From NCBI GenBank assembly GCA_016125425.1, contig WGLT01000019.1:30244-94243 (forward strand): a DNA stretch of 64,000 nucleotides, read 5' to 3'. This DNA comes from Alphaproteobacteria bacterium (GTDB lineage Bacteria > Pseudomonadota > Alphaproteobacteria > Caulobacterales > Parvularculaceae). Of the stretch, positions 44,520 to 52,201 are shown piece by piece; positions within the stretch are counted from its first letter, which is position 1; the number at the start of each line of letters is the position of its first letter. Both the position numbers and the translations under genes were made by a program. The notes under the pieces are model-generated. The model saw only the letters and a list, made by a program, of their open reading frames with translations. It did no database searches and had not been told where the DNA came from.

Positions 44520-44918
44520 ATGGCAAAGTCACCCGCCTCCACCACGCGCGTCCGCCGCCGCGAGCGCAAGAACATCACTTCGGGCGTCGCGCATGTGAAC
44601 GCCTCTTTCAACAACACGATGATCACCATCACCGACGAGCAAGGAAACGCCATTTCCTGGTCGTCGGCGGGCGGCATGGGGTTCAAGGGCTCTCGCAAGT
44701 CGACGCCCTATGCGGCGCAGCTCGCCGCCGAGGACGCCGCCAAGAAAGCGATGGAGCACGGACTGAAGACGGTGAACGTCGAAGTCATGGGGCCGGGCTC
44801 GGGCCGCGAGAGCGCGCTCAGGGCCCTGCAGGCCGCCGGCCTCGTCGTTCAGGTCATCAAGGACGTGACGCCGATCCCGCACAATGGATGTCGGCCGCGC
44901 AAGCGCCGCCGCGTCTAA
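44520..44918 (+). CDS. rpsK: Ribosomal protein uS11
   Basis: S11 is part of the 30S platform. The 132-residue product has [20 protein letters not shown] and the C-terminal [20 protein letters not shown], diagnostic for the family. It is 12 bases from rpsM. Confidence 0.98.
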   Translation: MAKSPASTTRVRRRERKNITSGVAHVNASFNNTMITITDEQGNAISWSSAGGMGFKGSRKSTPYAAQLAAEDAAKKAMEHGLKTVNVEVMGPGSGRESALRALQAAGLVVQVIKDVTPIPHNGCRPRKRRRV

Positions 44919-44990
44919 CCCGTCTGAACCCGGCTCGACGGGTTCGAACAGAAGGGCGCGCATCTCGCGCCACATGGAGCTTGAAGCATC

Positions 44991-46001
44991 GTGCTTGAAA
45001 AGAACTGGCAAGAACTCATTCGTCCGACCAAGCTTGAAGTTACGCCGGGCGTCGACCCGGAGCGCCGGGCCACGATCATCGCCCAGCCGCTTGAGCGCGG
45101 TTTCGGACTGACCCTCGGCAATGCGCTGCGCCGCATTCTGCTCTCGTCGCTGCAAGGCGCGGCGGTGACGTCGATTCAGATCGACGGAGTCGTTCACGAA
45201 TTCTCATCGATCCCGGGCGTGCGCGAGGACGTGACCGACATCGTTCTCAACATCAAGCAACTTTCGCTGCGCTGCCACGCCGATACGCCGAAGCGTCTGA
45301 CCCTGAAGAAGTCGACGCCAGGCCCGGTGACGTCCGGCGACATCGAGGCGACCGCATCGGTTGAAATCCTCGATAAATCGCAAGTGATCTGCCATCTCGA
45401 CCAGGGCGCCTCGCTCCGCATGGAGCTGACGGTGCAGTCGGGCAAGGGTTATGTCCCAGCCGACCGCAACCGTCCGGAAGACGCGCCGATCGGCCTTATT
45501 CCGGTCGACAGCCTCTATTCGCCGGTCAAGCGCGTCGCCTATCGCGTTGAGAACACCCGCGAAGGACAGGTCCTCGATTATGACCGTCTGATTCTCGAAA
45601 TCGAAACCGACGGATCGGTGACCCCTGAAGACGCCGCCGCCTACGCCGCGCGCATCCTTCAGGATCAGCTCCAGATTTTCGTCAATTTCGACGAGCCGAA
45701 GAAAGATATCGGCGGCGCCGCGCATGAAGAACTGCCTTTCAATCCGGCGCTTCTGCGCAAGGTCGACGAGCTCGAACTGTCGGTTCGCTCGGCGAACTGC
45801 CTAAAGAACGACAACATCGTTTACATCGGCGACCTCATCCAGAAGACGGAAGCGGAAATGCTCCGCACGCCGAACTTCGGCCGCAAGTCGCTCAATGAGA
45901 TCAAGGAAGTGCTTGCGGGCCTCGGTCTTCATCTCGGCATGGACGTGCCGGATTGGCCGCCGGACAATATCGAAGACCTCGCGAAGAAATACGAAGAGTA
46001 G
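44991..46001 (+). CDS. rpoA: RNA polymerase alpha subunit
   Basis: RpoA dimerises to nucleate RNA polymerase, and its C-terminal domain binds UP elements and activators. The 336-residue product starts at a GTG (44991; first residues [16 protein letters not shown]). It has the assembly domain with [19 protein letters not shown] and ends with the C-terminal domain [20 protein letters not shown]. Length matches alphaproteobacterial RpoA. Confidence 0.98.
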   Translation: MLEKNWQELIRPTKLEVTPGVDPERRATIIAQPLERGFGLTLGNALRRILLSSLQGAAVTSIQIDGVVHEFSSIPGVREDVTDIVLNIKQLSLRCHADTPKRLTLKKSTPGPVTSGDIEATASVEILDKSQVICHLDQGASLRMELTVQSGKGYVPADRNRPEDAPIGLIPVDSLYSPVKRVAYRVENTREGQVLDYDRLILEIETDGSVTPEDAAAYAARILQDQLQIFVNFDEPKKDIGGAAHEELPFNPALLRKVDELELSVRSANCLKNDNIVYIGDLIQKTEAEMLRTPNFGRKSLNEIKEVLAGLGLHLGMDVPDWPPDNIEDLAKKYEE

Positions 46002-46028
46002 GCGCGTCAGCCTTTAGGAGAAAAAGCC

Positions 46029-46460
46029 ATGCGACACGGGATGGCGCACCGCAAACTGAACCGCACGCATGAGCATCGCCGCGCGATGTTCGCCAATATG
46101 GCGTCGGCGCTTATCAAGCATGAGCAAATCACGACGACCTTGCCGAAGGCGAAAGAGCTGCGGCCCATCGTCGAGAAACTCGTGACAATGGCGAAGAAGG
46201 CGAATAAAGACGCCTCGCGTTCGCTTAACCTTCGCCGCCTCGCGATCGCGCGCATTCGCGACGAGGAGCAGGCCAAGAAGCTATTCGATACGCTCGGCCC
46301 GCGTTACGCCGACCGCAATGGCGGCTATATCCGGATCATGAAAGCCGGCTTCCGCTATGGCGACAACGCGCCGCTCGCCGTGATCGAATTCGTCGATCGC
46401 GACGAGAACGAAAAAGGCAAAGACTCAGGCCCCGTCATCGGAGTCGAAGACGAGGAATAG
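46029..46460 (+). CDS. rplQ: Ribosomal protein bL17
   Basis: L17 lies at the base of the 50S tunnel exit. The 143-residue product begins [20 protein letters not shown]. It has [20 protein letters not shown]. It is the last gene of the alpha operon and is followed by a clear terminator. Confidence 0.98.
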   Translation: MRHGMAHRKLNRTHEHRRAMFANMASALIKHEQITTTLPKAKELRPIVEKLVTMAKKANKDASRSLNLRRLAIARIRDEEQAKKLFDTLGPRYADRNGGYIRIMKAGFRYGDNAPLAVIEFVDRDENEKGKDSGPVIGVEDEE

Positions 46461-46481
46461 GCTTTTGCGCCAAGGGGATTG

Positions 46482-46508
46482 AAAAGGCGGCCTTCGGGCC
46501 GCTTTTTT
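46482..46508 (+). terminator. Intrinsic terminator after rplQ
   Basis: GCGGCC/GGCCGC is closed by a TTCG tetraloop (46487-46502) and followed by six Ts. Upstream As extend the stem past a bulged G. Confidence 0.85.
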
Positions 46509-46528
46509 CACTTGCCATAATAATTTCG

Positions 46529-46553
46529 ATATGCGTTAAATATTACGTCATAT
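46529..46553. promoter_or_regulatory. Candidate ArsR-type operator before the VOC operon
   Basis: A 25-base interrupted dyad has the form ATATG-N3-TAA-N3-TTA-N3-CATAT, the shape used by ArsR/SmtB repressors. It lies between the rplQ terminator and the ribosome-binding site at 46557. A possible -35 (TTGCCA, 46512-46517) lies just upstream. The ArsR-like gene at 47027 would be the natural regulator. Confidence 0.5.
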
Positions 46554-46568
46554 TGAAAGGAGAGGGTG

Positions 46569-47030
46569 ATGTCCGGTTATAAGCGAAACAGCCTCACTTC
46601 GGCGCTCTGCTATCGCGATCCGAAAGCCGCGCTCGACTGGCTTGAGAAAGCCTACGGTTTTGAGCCCGCGATGATCCTCACCGACAAAGACGGCAATGTC
46701 GCGCATTCCGAGATGCGCTATGGCGAATGCCTGATCATGGTCGGCAGCGAGTGGTCGGAAGATCACAAGAGTCCGGCGTCAATTGGCGGCAAGAATACGC
46801 AGACGGTGCATGTGCACATTGAGAGCGGCATCGACGCCCATTGCGAACGCGCGCGCAAGGCCGGCGCCGTCATCGTGCAGGAGCCTGAGACGCAGTTCTA
46901 TGGCGACCGCACATACCGGGCGAAAGACCCGGAAGGCCATATCTGGACCTTCGGACAGACCGTACAGGAACTCTCGCCGGAAGAGTGGGACAAGGCAGGC
47001 GGCCTTACGACGACGCTATATCGTCCGTGA
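46569..47030 (+). CDS. VOC-superfamily (glyoxalase/PhnB-like) protein
   Basis: A 153-residue protein of the vicinal-oxygen-chelate fold. RNSLTSALCYRDPKAALDWL at the start and RTYRAKDPEGHIWTFGQTVQ near the end are typical of the PhnB/glyoxalase-like branch. His and Glu residues that could bind metal are visible (for example VHVHIES and DPEGHIW). Substrate is unknown; such genes often neighbour ArsR/SRPBCC pairs. ATG 46569 follows AAGGAGAGG; a GTG one codon upstream is possible. Its stop overlaps the start of the regulator gene. Confidence 0.8.
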   Translation: MSGYKRNSLTSALCYRDPKAALDWLEKAYGFEPAMILTDKDGNVAHSEMRYGECLIMVGSEWSEDHKSPASIGGKNTQTVHVHIESGIDAHCERARKAGAVIVQEPETQFYGDRTYRAKDPEGHIWTFGQTVQELSPEEWDKAGGLTTTLYRP

Positions 47031-47362
47031 ACCGCTCAAGGATCGATGAAAGACTTGCGGCGCTCGCTGATCCGCAGCGTCGCCGCGCCGTCGAACTTCT
47101 AAGCGAGCGCCCGCACCGCGCCGGAGAGCTGGCGGGCGCGCTCGGGCTTTCGGCGCCGGCGATGAGCCGGCATTTGCGCGCGTTAAAAAAGAGCGGACTT
47201 GTCGAGGAAACGCATCCTGAATTCGATGCGCGTGTTCGCGTTTATGCGCTGAAGGAGGCGGGTTTGGCCGACCTCAGAAAATGGCTCGACGACATGGAGC
47301 GGCTTTGGACGCGTCAACTTGCCTCGTTCAAGGCGCATGTTGAAAAAGGCGCTCGCGAGTGA
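47027..47362 (+). CDS. ArsR-family transcriptional regulator
   Basis: A 111-residue winged-helix repressor starting at a GTG (47027) that overlaps the VOC stop. DERLAALADPQRRRAVELL and the recognition segment GALGLSAPAMSRHLRALKKS are the usual ArsR helices. The metal-binding ELCVCDL motif is absent, so it is not a classical arsenic sensor. It resembles regulators paired with SRPBCC (AHSA1) proteins. It probably represses this operon through the dyad at 46529-46553. Confidence 0.85.
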   Translation: MNRSRIDERLAALADPQRRRAVELLSERPHRAGELAGALGLSAPAMSRHLRALKKSGLVEETHPEFDARVRVYALKEAGLADLRKWLDDMERLWTRQLASFKAHVEKGARE

Positions 47363-47829
47363 CGTCCTCAGTCCTTATCGCGTTGCGGGTCAAAGCTTCA
47401 CCCGAACGCGCCTTCGATGTTTTTACCGAAGAGATCAGCGCATGGTGGCGGCCTGACCCCCTGTTCGAAATCACGCCGCGGGGCGATGGCGTACTCTCCT
47501 TTGAAGGGGGTGAGAACGGCCGCCTCATTACAACGCTCGCAAACGGCAAGGTCTTCGAGATTGGCCATGTCACGGAATGGCGCCGCGGCGAAATGCTTGC
47601 CTTCAGCTGGCGGCATGCGACGCTGATGGACGAACAGAAGACGCGTGTCGAAGTGACGTTTGAAGCTATCGGCGAAGAGACTCGTGTCAGCGTAAGGCAT
47701 TTCGGCTGGCTTGACATCCCGCAGAGCCACGTCGCGCGTCATCGTTTTCCCGACATGGTCACGCAGCAGCGCGTCGCCGACTGGTGGCGGCGATCGCTTG
47801 CCGCACTCGCCGTAGAGATATCCGCCTGA
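47359..47829 (+). CDS. SRPBCC/AHSA1-family protein
   Basis: The 156-residue product has the START-like AHSA1 layout: ALRVKASPERAFDVFTEEIS at the N-terminus, then WRRGEMLAFSWRH. It has a long C-terminal helix (VTQQRVADWWRRSLAALAVE). Such proteins bind small hydrophobic ligands, but the ligand is unknown. The GTG start overlaps the ArsR stop, so all three genes are translationally coupled. A role in detoxification or ligand sensing with the VOC protein is inference. Confidence 0.8.
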   Translation: MTSSVLIALRVKASPERAFDVFTEEISAWWRPDPLFEITPRGDGVLSFEGGENGRLITTLANGKVFEIGHVTEWRRGEMLAFSWRHATLMDEQKTRVEVTFEAIGEETRVSVRHFGWLDIPQSHVARHRFPDMVTQQRVADWWRRSLAALAVEISA

Positions 47830-47952
47830 TGACGGCGGAAAGCGGCGCTTTCGTCCCCTTGCATTTCGTGCTGTGACGGGGCTCTTTTAGCCGAGAGCCG
47901 CCGCTTCGGCGCGCGCCCGTCCGGATTCTGCCGGCAGCCAAGGAATTACTCT

Positions 47953-49410
47953 ATGCGTTTGATTTTACGTGCTTTCCTCCTGATGGCCGTTGCGGTCAGC
48001 GCCTGCGGAGGAAGATCGACAACGGATGCGCGCGAGCCCGCGCCGACCGCCCCCGACAAGGCGGAGGCCGCGCCGGCGACGATGTCAGCGCCGCAGATCG
48101 AAAGCGCTCCGCGCGCCGCGCCGAATTCGGCGGCGGCGGTCAGGATGTCTTTTGCGCCGATCGTCAAGAAGACGGCGCCCGCGGTCGTCAATGTGTTCAC
48201 ACGGTCGACCGTCAACCGGACGACCGGCGACCCCTTTTTCGACCAGTTCTTCAATATGGGCCCGCGCGAACAGCAATCGCTTGGCTCCGGTGTCATCGTT
48301 CGTCCTGATGGAGTCATCGTCACGAACAACCATGTCATCCAGGGCGCGCAGGAAATCAAAGTGGTCTTTTCTGATCGGCGTGAGTTTCCGGCGAAAGTTC
48401 TGCTCGCCGATCCGCAATCCGACCTTGCGGTGCTGAAAATCGACGCGGGCGGCCCGGTGCCATATCTGGAGTTCGCCAATTCGGATGCGCTTGAAGTCGG
48501 CGACCTTGTTCTGGCGATCGGCGATCCGTTCGGCGTCGGCCAGACGGTGACGAGCGGCATCGTCTCCGCGCTCGCGCGCACCGGCGTATCGGTGAACGAC
48601 TATCAGTTCTTTATTCAGACGGATGCGGCGATCAATCCCGGCAATTCCGGCGGTGCGCTCGTCGACATCAACGGCAAGCTTGTCGGAATCAATTCGAATA
48701 TCTATTCGCGTTCGGGCGGCTCGAACGGCATCGGATTTGCGATCCCATCGCGCCTCGTTCAGCAGGTGATCCGGACGGCGCTGAACGGCGGCAAGCTGAC
48801 CCGGCCTTGGCTCGGCGCTTCGACCGAAGACGTCACGCAGGACATCGCCAAAGCTCTGGGCCTTGACCGTCCGGCGGGCGCGATCGTCGGCCAGATATGG
48901 GAGGGCGGGCCGGCTTCGGCGGCGGGACTTAAATCGGGCGACGTCATCACGGCGATCGATGATAAGCCGGTCTATGACTCCGGCGCCGTGCGCTATCGCG
49001 TCGGCGTGCACTCCGCAGGCGATCGCATCGACGTCACCTATATTCGCGACGGGAGGGCGCATCAGGCGACTGTGCGTCTCGAACTGCCTCCGAGCACGCC
49101 GGCGCCCGACCCCCGTCATATCGACGGGAACAATCCGCTCGAAGGCGTGACCGTCGACAATGCATCACCCCGCTCAAACGCAGAGGCCGGGATCGATCCG
49201 TTCCGGACCGGCGTCGTCGTGACTGAGGTGGACCCCGACTCCTTCGCAGCGAGGCGGGGCCTCAGGCGCGGCTTCCGCATACTCTCCGTGAACGGCGTGA
49301 AAGTGAAATCGAGCGCCGAACTCGCTTCGCTGATAGAGCGTCCCGCGCGCCGCTGGGTGCTTGAGATCGATACGGGAGACCAGGTCGTGCGCTGGCAGGT
49401 CGGCTTTTAG
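47953..49410 (+). CDS. Do-type (DegP/DegQ-like) serine protease, predicted lipoprotein
   Basis: HtrA proteases degrade or refold damaged envelope proteins. The 485-residue product has a chymotrypsin-like domain with catalytic His127 (TNNHVI), Asp157 (SDLAVL) and Ser232 (NPGNSGGAL). Two PDZ domains follow (about 285-380 and 400-480). The N-terminus MRLILRAFLLMAVAVSACGG ends in a lipobox, VSAC, with Cys18. It is therefore likely a membrane-anchored lipoprotein rather than soluble. A Pro/Ala-rich linker (20-62) follows. It ends 4 bases into the convergent GST gene. Confidence 0.92.
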   Translation: MRLILRAFLLMAVAVSACGGRSTTDAREPAPTAPDKAEAAPATMSAPQIESAPRAAPNSAAAVRMSFAPIVKKTAPAVVNVFTRSTVNRTTGDPFFDQFFNMGPREQQSLGSGVIVRPDGVIVTNNHVIQGAQEIKVVFSDRREFPAKVLLADPQSDLAVLKIDAGGPVPYLEFANSDALEVGDLVLAIGDPFGVGQTVTSGIVSALARTGVSVNDYQFFIQTDAAINPGNSGGALVDINGKLVGINSNIYSRSGGSNGIGFAIPSRLVQQVIRTALNGGKLTRPWLGASTEDVTQDIAKALGLDRPAGAIVGQIWEGGPASAAGLKSGDVITAIDDKPVYDSGAVRYRVGVHSAGDRIDVTYIRDGRAHQATVRLELPPSTPAPDPRHIDGNNPLEGVTVDNASPRSNAEAGIDPFRTGVVVTEVDPDSFAARRGLRRGFRILSVNGVKVKSSAELASLIERPARRWVLEIDTGDQVVRWQVGF

Positions 49411-50033
49411 CCGGGCCGCGCTTCCTCCCCGTAAGGATGAACGGGGTAGTCCGCGCCGATCGTTTCCGCGACGCGCGCCATCCAGGTCTCGACATGGGGA
49501 AAGTCGGCCAGCGCATATCCGGCGTCCTCGGCGCGGTGGCTGTAGGCGTAGACGGCGATATCGGCGATCGTAAAGCGGCCGCCGGCGAGGAATGTCTCGT
49601 TCTGAAGGGCTCGCTCCATCCCGGCGAGCCCGCGTTCGCCGCCGGCGCGCTTCGCCGCGACCATTGCGGCGTTCGCCTCAAGCCGCCCCGTCAACGTCCA
49701 GAAGCGCAAGGCGCCGATCGTAGGCTCGATATAATATTGCTCGAAGAACAGCCATTGCATCACCTTGGCGCGATCAAATCGGTCCGCGGGCAGATAAGGC
49801 GTTCCCTCGGCGAGATAGGTCAGAATTGCGTTTGATTCCGCGATCGTCCGGCCGTCTTCGAGCTCGAGCACGGGAATTGCGCCCGCCGGATTCTTTTCAA
49901 GGAACGCCGCCGTTCGGCTTTCGCCGGAAAAAATAGCGACCGGACGGGTTTCATAGTCGAGGCCGAGCAGTCCCAACAGAACATGCGCCTTCCAGCCATT
50001 GAGCGAGGGCAGGTAGTCATGGAGGATAAGCAT
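49407..50033 (-). CDS. Glutathione S-transferase family protein
   Basis: The 208-residue product has the thioredoxin-like N-terminal domain (LPSLNGWKAHVLLGLLGLDY; NPAGAIPVLELEDGRTIAES with the cis-Pro and the ES pair that binds glutathione). The all-helical C-terminal domain includes FTIADIAVYAYSHR. The substrate is unknown. It is on the minus strand between the Do protease and rarA, and overlaps the protease end by 4 bases. Confidence 0.88.
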   Translation of the reverse strand: MLILHDYLPSLNGWKAHVLLGLLGLDYETRPVAIFSGESRTAAFLEKNPAGAIPVLELEDGRTIAESNAILTYLAEGTPYLPADRFDRAKVMQWLFFEQYYIEPTIGALRFWTLTGRLEANAAMVAAKRAGGERGLAGMERALQNETFLAGGRFTIADIAVYAYSHRAEDAGYALADFPHVETWMARVAETIGADYPVHPYGEEARPG

Positions 50034-50123
50034 AACGCCTCTTATTTATATCGTAGCGCCCGCTTATGATCTTCGCGCGCCGCGCGCAGCCCGATTCTTG
50101 CGCTTCTTTCGGAAGGAAACGCC

Positions 50124-51446
50124 TTGAGCGACCTGTTTCAGTCCGCCGGCCTTGAAAGGCAAGCTCCGCGTCCTTTGGCGGACCGGCTGCGCCCGGCCTC
50201 GCTTGAAGAGGTGGTCGGGCAGGATCACCTGCTCGCCGAGGGCGCGCCCTTGAGGCGCATGCTGAAGGCGAAGCGCCTTTCCTCGATCATTCTTTGGGGG
50301 CCGCCGGGCGTCGGCAAGACGACGATCGCAAGGCTGCTCGCCGATCAGACCAATCTGGAGTTCGAACAGATATCGGCCGTGTTTTCGGGCGTCGCCGATT
50401 TGCGCAAGGTGTTCGAGCGGGCCGAGGCGCGCCGGCGGACCGGCAAGGGAACGCTGCTCTTCGTCGATGAGATTCATCGTTTCAATCGCGCGCAACAGGA
50501 CGGCTTTCTGCCGCATGTCGAGTCAGGGCTCATAACGCTCGTCGGCGCGACGACGGAGAATCCTTCCTTCGAATTGATCCCAGCTCTACTGTCGCGCGCG
50601 CAGGTCCTTGTTCTCAATCGTCTCGATGAAGCGGCGATAGAGACCTTGATGCAACGCGCTGAAAAGGCGGAAGGACGCGAACTGCCGCTGACGCCGGAGG
50701 CGCGGAAAACGCTGATCGCCATGGCCGACGGCGACGGCCGATTTTCGCTGAATCTTGCGGAGGAAGTCTTTCTTGAGCCCGAAGGCCGCGCACCGATTGA
50801 GCCTGAGGAACTTGTCAGGATCGTGCAGCGTCGCGCGCCGCTCTACGACAAGGGGCAGGAGGCGCATTACAATCTGATCAGCGCGCTGCACAAATCCGTT
50901 CGCGGATCGGATGTCGATGCGGCGCTCTACTGGCTTGCGCGCATGCTATCCGGCGGAGAAGACCCGCTCTATATCGCGCGTCGTCTCGTGCGCATGGCGT
51001 CGGAAGACATCGGTCTTGGCGATCCGACGGCGCTCGGCGTCGCGATCGCCGCGAAGGATGCCTACGACTTCCTCGGCTCGCCCGAAGGCGAGCTGGCGCT
51101 GGCGCAGGCTGTTATTCATCTTGCGACGGCTCCGAAATCGAACGCGGCCTATACGGCCATGGGCGCGGCGATGCGCGCCGCCAGGGAAACGGGCTCCCTG
51201 CCGCCGCCGGCTTACGCCATGAACGCACCGACCAAGCTGATGAAGGAACTCGGTTATTCGAAAGGCTATGAATACGACCCGAATGTCAAGGACGGCGCGT
51301 CCGGCCTTAACTATTTCCCCCCCGGCATGAAGCGCGAACGCTTTTACGAGCCGTTCGACACAGGATTTGAACGCGAAATCAAAAAGCGGCTCGCCTATTG
51401 GGACGGAGTGCGCGCAAAACGGGCCAGAGACGGCAAAGAAGACTAG
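50124..51446 (+). CDS. rarA: RarA/MgsA, replication-associated AAA+ ATPase
   Basis: RarA acts at stalled or gapped replication forks. The 440-residue product has Walker A GPPGVGKT (59-66) and Walker B LLFVDEIHRF (111-120). GATTENPSFELIPALLSRAQ is the sensor region, and the C-terminal tetramerisation part includes GLNYFFPPGMKRERFYEP-type sequence. The start is a TTG at 50124 with a strong GGAAGGAA site. A Do protease upstream of rarA is frequent in alphaproteobacteria; here a GST gene intervenes. It overlaps the convergent MlaC-like gene by 4 bases. Confidence 0.93.
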   Translation: MSDLFQSAGLERQAPRPLADRLRPASLEEVVGQDHLLAEGAPLRRMLKAKRLSSIILWGPPGVGKTTIARLLADQTNLEFEQISAVFSGVADLRKVFERAEARRRTGKGTLLFVDEIHRFNRAQQDGFLPHVESGLITLVGATTENPSFELIPALLSRAQVLVLNRLDEAAIETLMQRAEKAEGRELPLTPEARKTLIAMADGDGRFSLNLAEEVFLEPEGRAPIEPEELVRIVQRRAPLYDKGQEAHYNLISALHKSVRGSDVDAALYWLARMLSGGEDPLYIARRLVRMASEDIGLGDPTALGVAIAAKDAYDFLGSPEGELALAQAVIHLATAPKSNAAYTAMGAAMRAARETGSLPPPAYAMNAPTKLMKELGYSKGYEYDPNVKDGASGLNYFPPGMKRERFYEPFDTGFEREIKKRLAYWDGVRAKRARDGKED

Positions 51447-52084
51447 GCGGCCTGCTGTTCGAGTCTCTCGATCAGCGCATCGACTCCGTTCGATGCGATG
51501 AAAGACGAAAATTCCTCGCGCTTTACAAGCATGATCGAGACGCCGGACACGATAATATCGATCATCTTGAGGTCGCCCGAATTGAGCTTCCTGACGCGCC
51601 AGTCGACGTTGATCGGCGCGCCGGCCTCGCGCTTGAACTGCGTGCGCACGATGACATCTTTCGGGCCGATTTGTTTTGAGTCGAGAACCTCGAGCGGTTT
51701 TCCGACGATGTCCTTGAATTGTTCGGCATATTGCTTGGTCATATATTTCGGAAATACGGCGTTATACCGGGCAAGCTGATCTTCCGTCATCGAGCTGCGA
51801 TTCGCGCCGAGCATGAATTTGCCGATCACATCAAGCGCAAGACTCTTGTCGAGAACCGTCTGGAACGCGGCGAGATGCTGCGCTTCGGTTTCGCCGGGCG
51901 CGGTCAGCGCTGCGGTCGCATCCGCCGTCATCTGCTTTGCAAAAGCGATCGCTTCGTCGGTCGTGATCGGCGTGGCCTGCTGCGCGGCGGCGGCGTTCTC
52001 GGAGGCCGCAGGCGCGGCGGCGGCGAAGGCGAACAGGGCGGCGGACGCACACAGCGCGATGATTGGCGAACGGGCGAGGGTCAT
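51443..52084 (-). CDS. MlaC/Ttg2D-family periplasmic lipid-binding protein (HpnM-like)
   Basis: The 213-residue product starts at ATG 52084 with signal peptide LARSPIIALCASAALFAFAA. The mature domain has the MlaC features VLDKSLALDVIGKFMLG and LARYNAVFPKYMTKQYAEQF, with KMIDIIVSGVSIMLVKREEF at the end. MlaC proteins carry phospholipids, or in hopanoid clusters unknown lipids, through the periplasm. It lies just downstream of hpnN on the same strand, as HpnM does in hopanoid loci. No MlaE/F/D components are in the window. The start was set by the signal peptide; the frame is open upstream. Confidence 0.85.
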   Translation of the reverse strand: MTLARSPIIALCASAALFAFAAAAPAASENAAAAQQATPITTDEAIAFAKQMTADATAALTAPGETEAQHLAAFQTVLDKSLALDVIGKFMLGANRSSMTEDQLARYNAVFPKYMTKQYAEQFKDIVGKPLEVLDSKQIGPKDVIVRTQFKREAGAPINVDWRVRKLNSGDLKMIDIIVSGVSIMLVKREEFSSFIASNGVDALIERLEQQAA

Positions 52085-52201
52085 GCGAGGGGTTCCTTCA
52101 CTGACTGGCGCTGACGCATAGCAGGCGATTGCGGCGGCTTTCGAGCGGACAACGAGCCGAAAATAAGGCGGGACAGGCGCGCGCGACAAGGTTTCCTTTT
52201 T

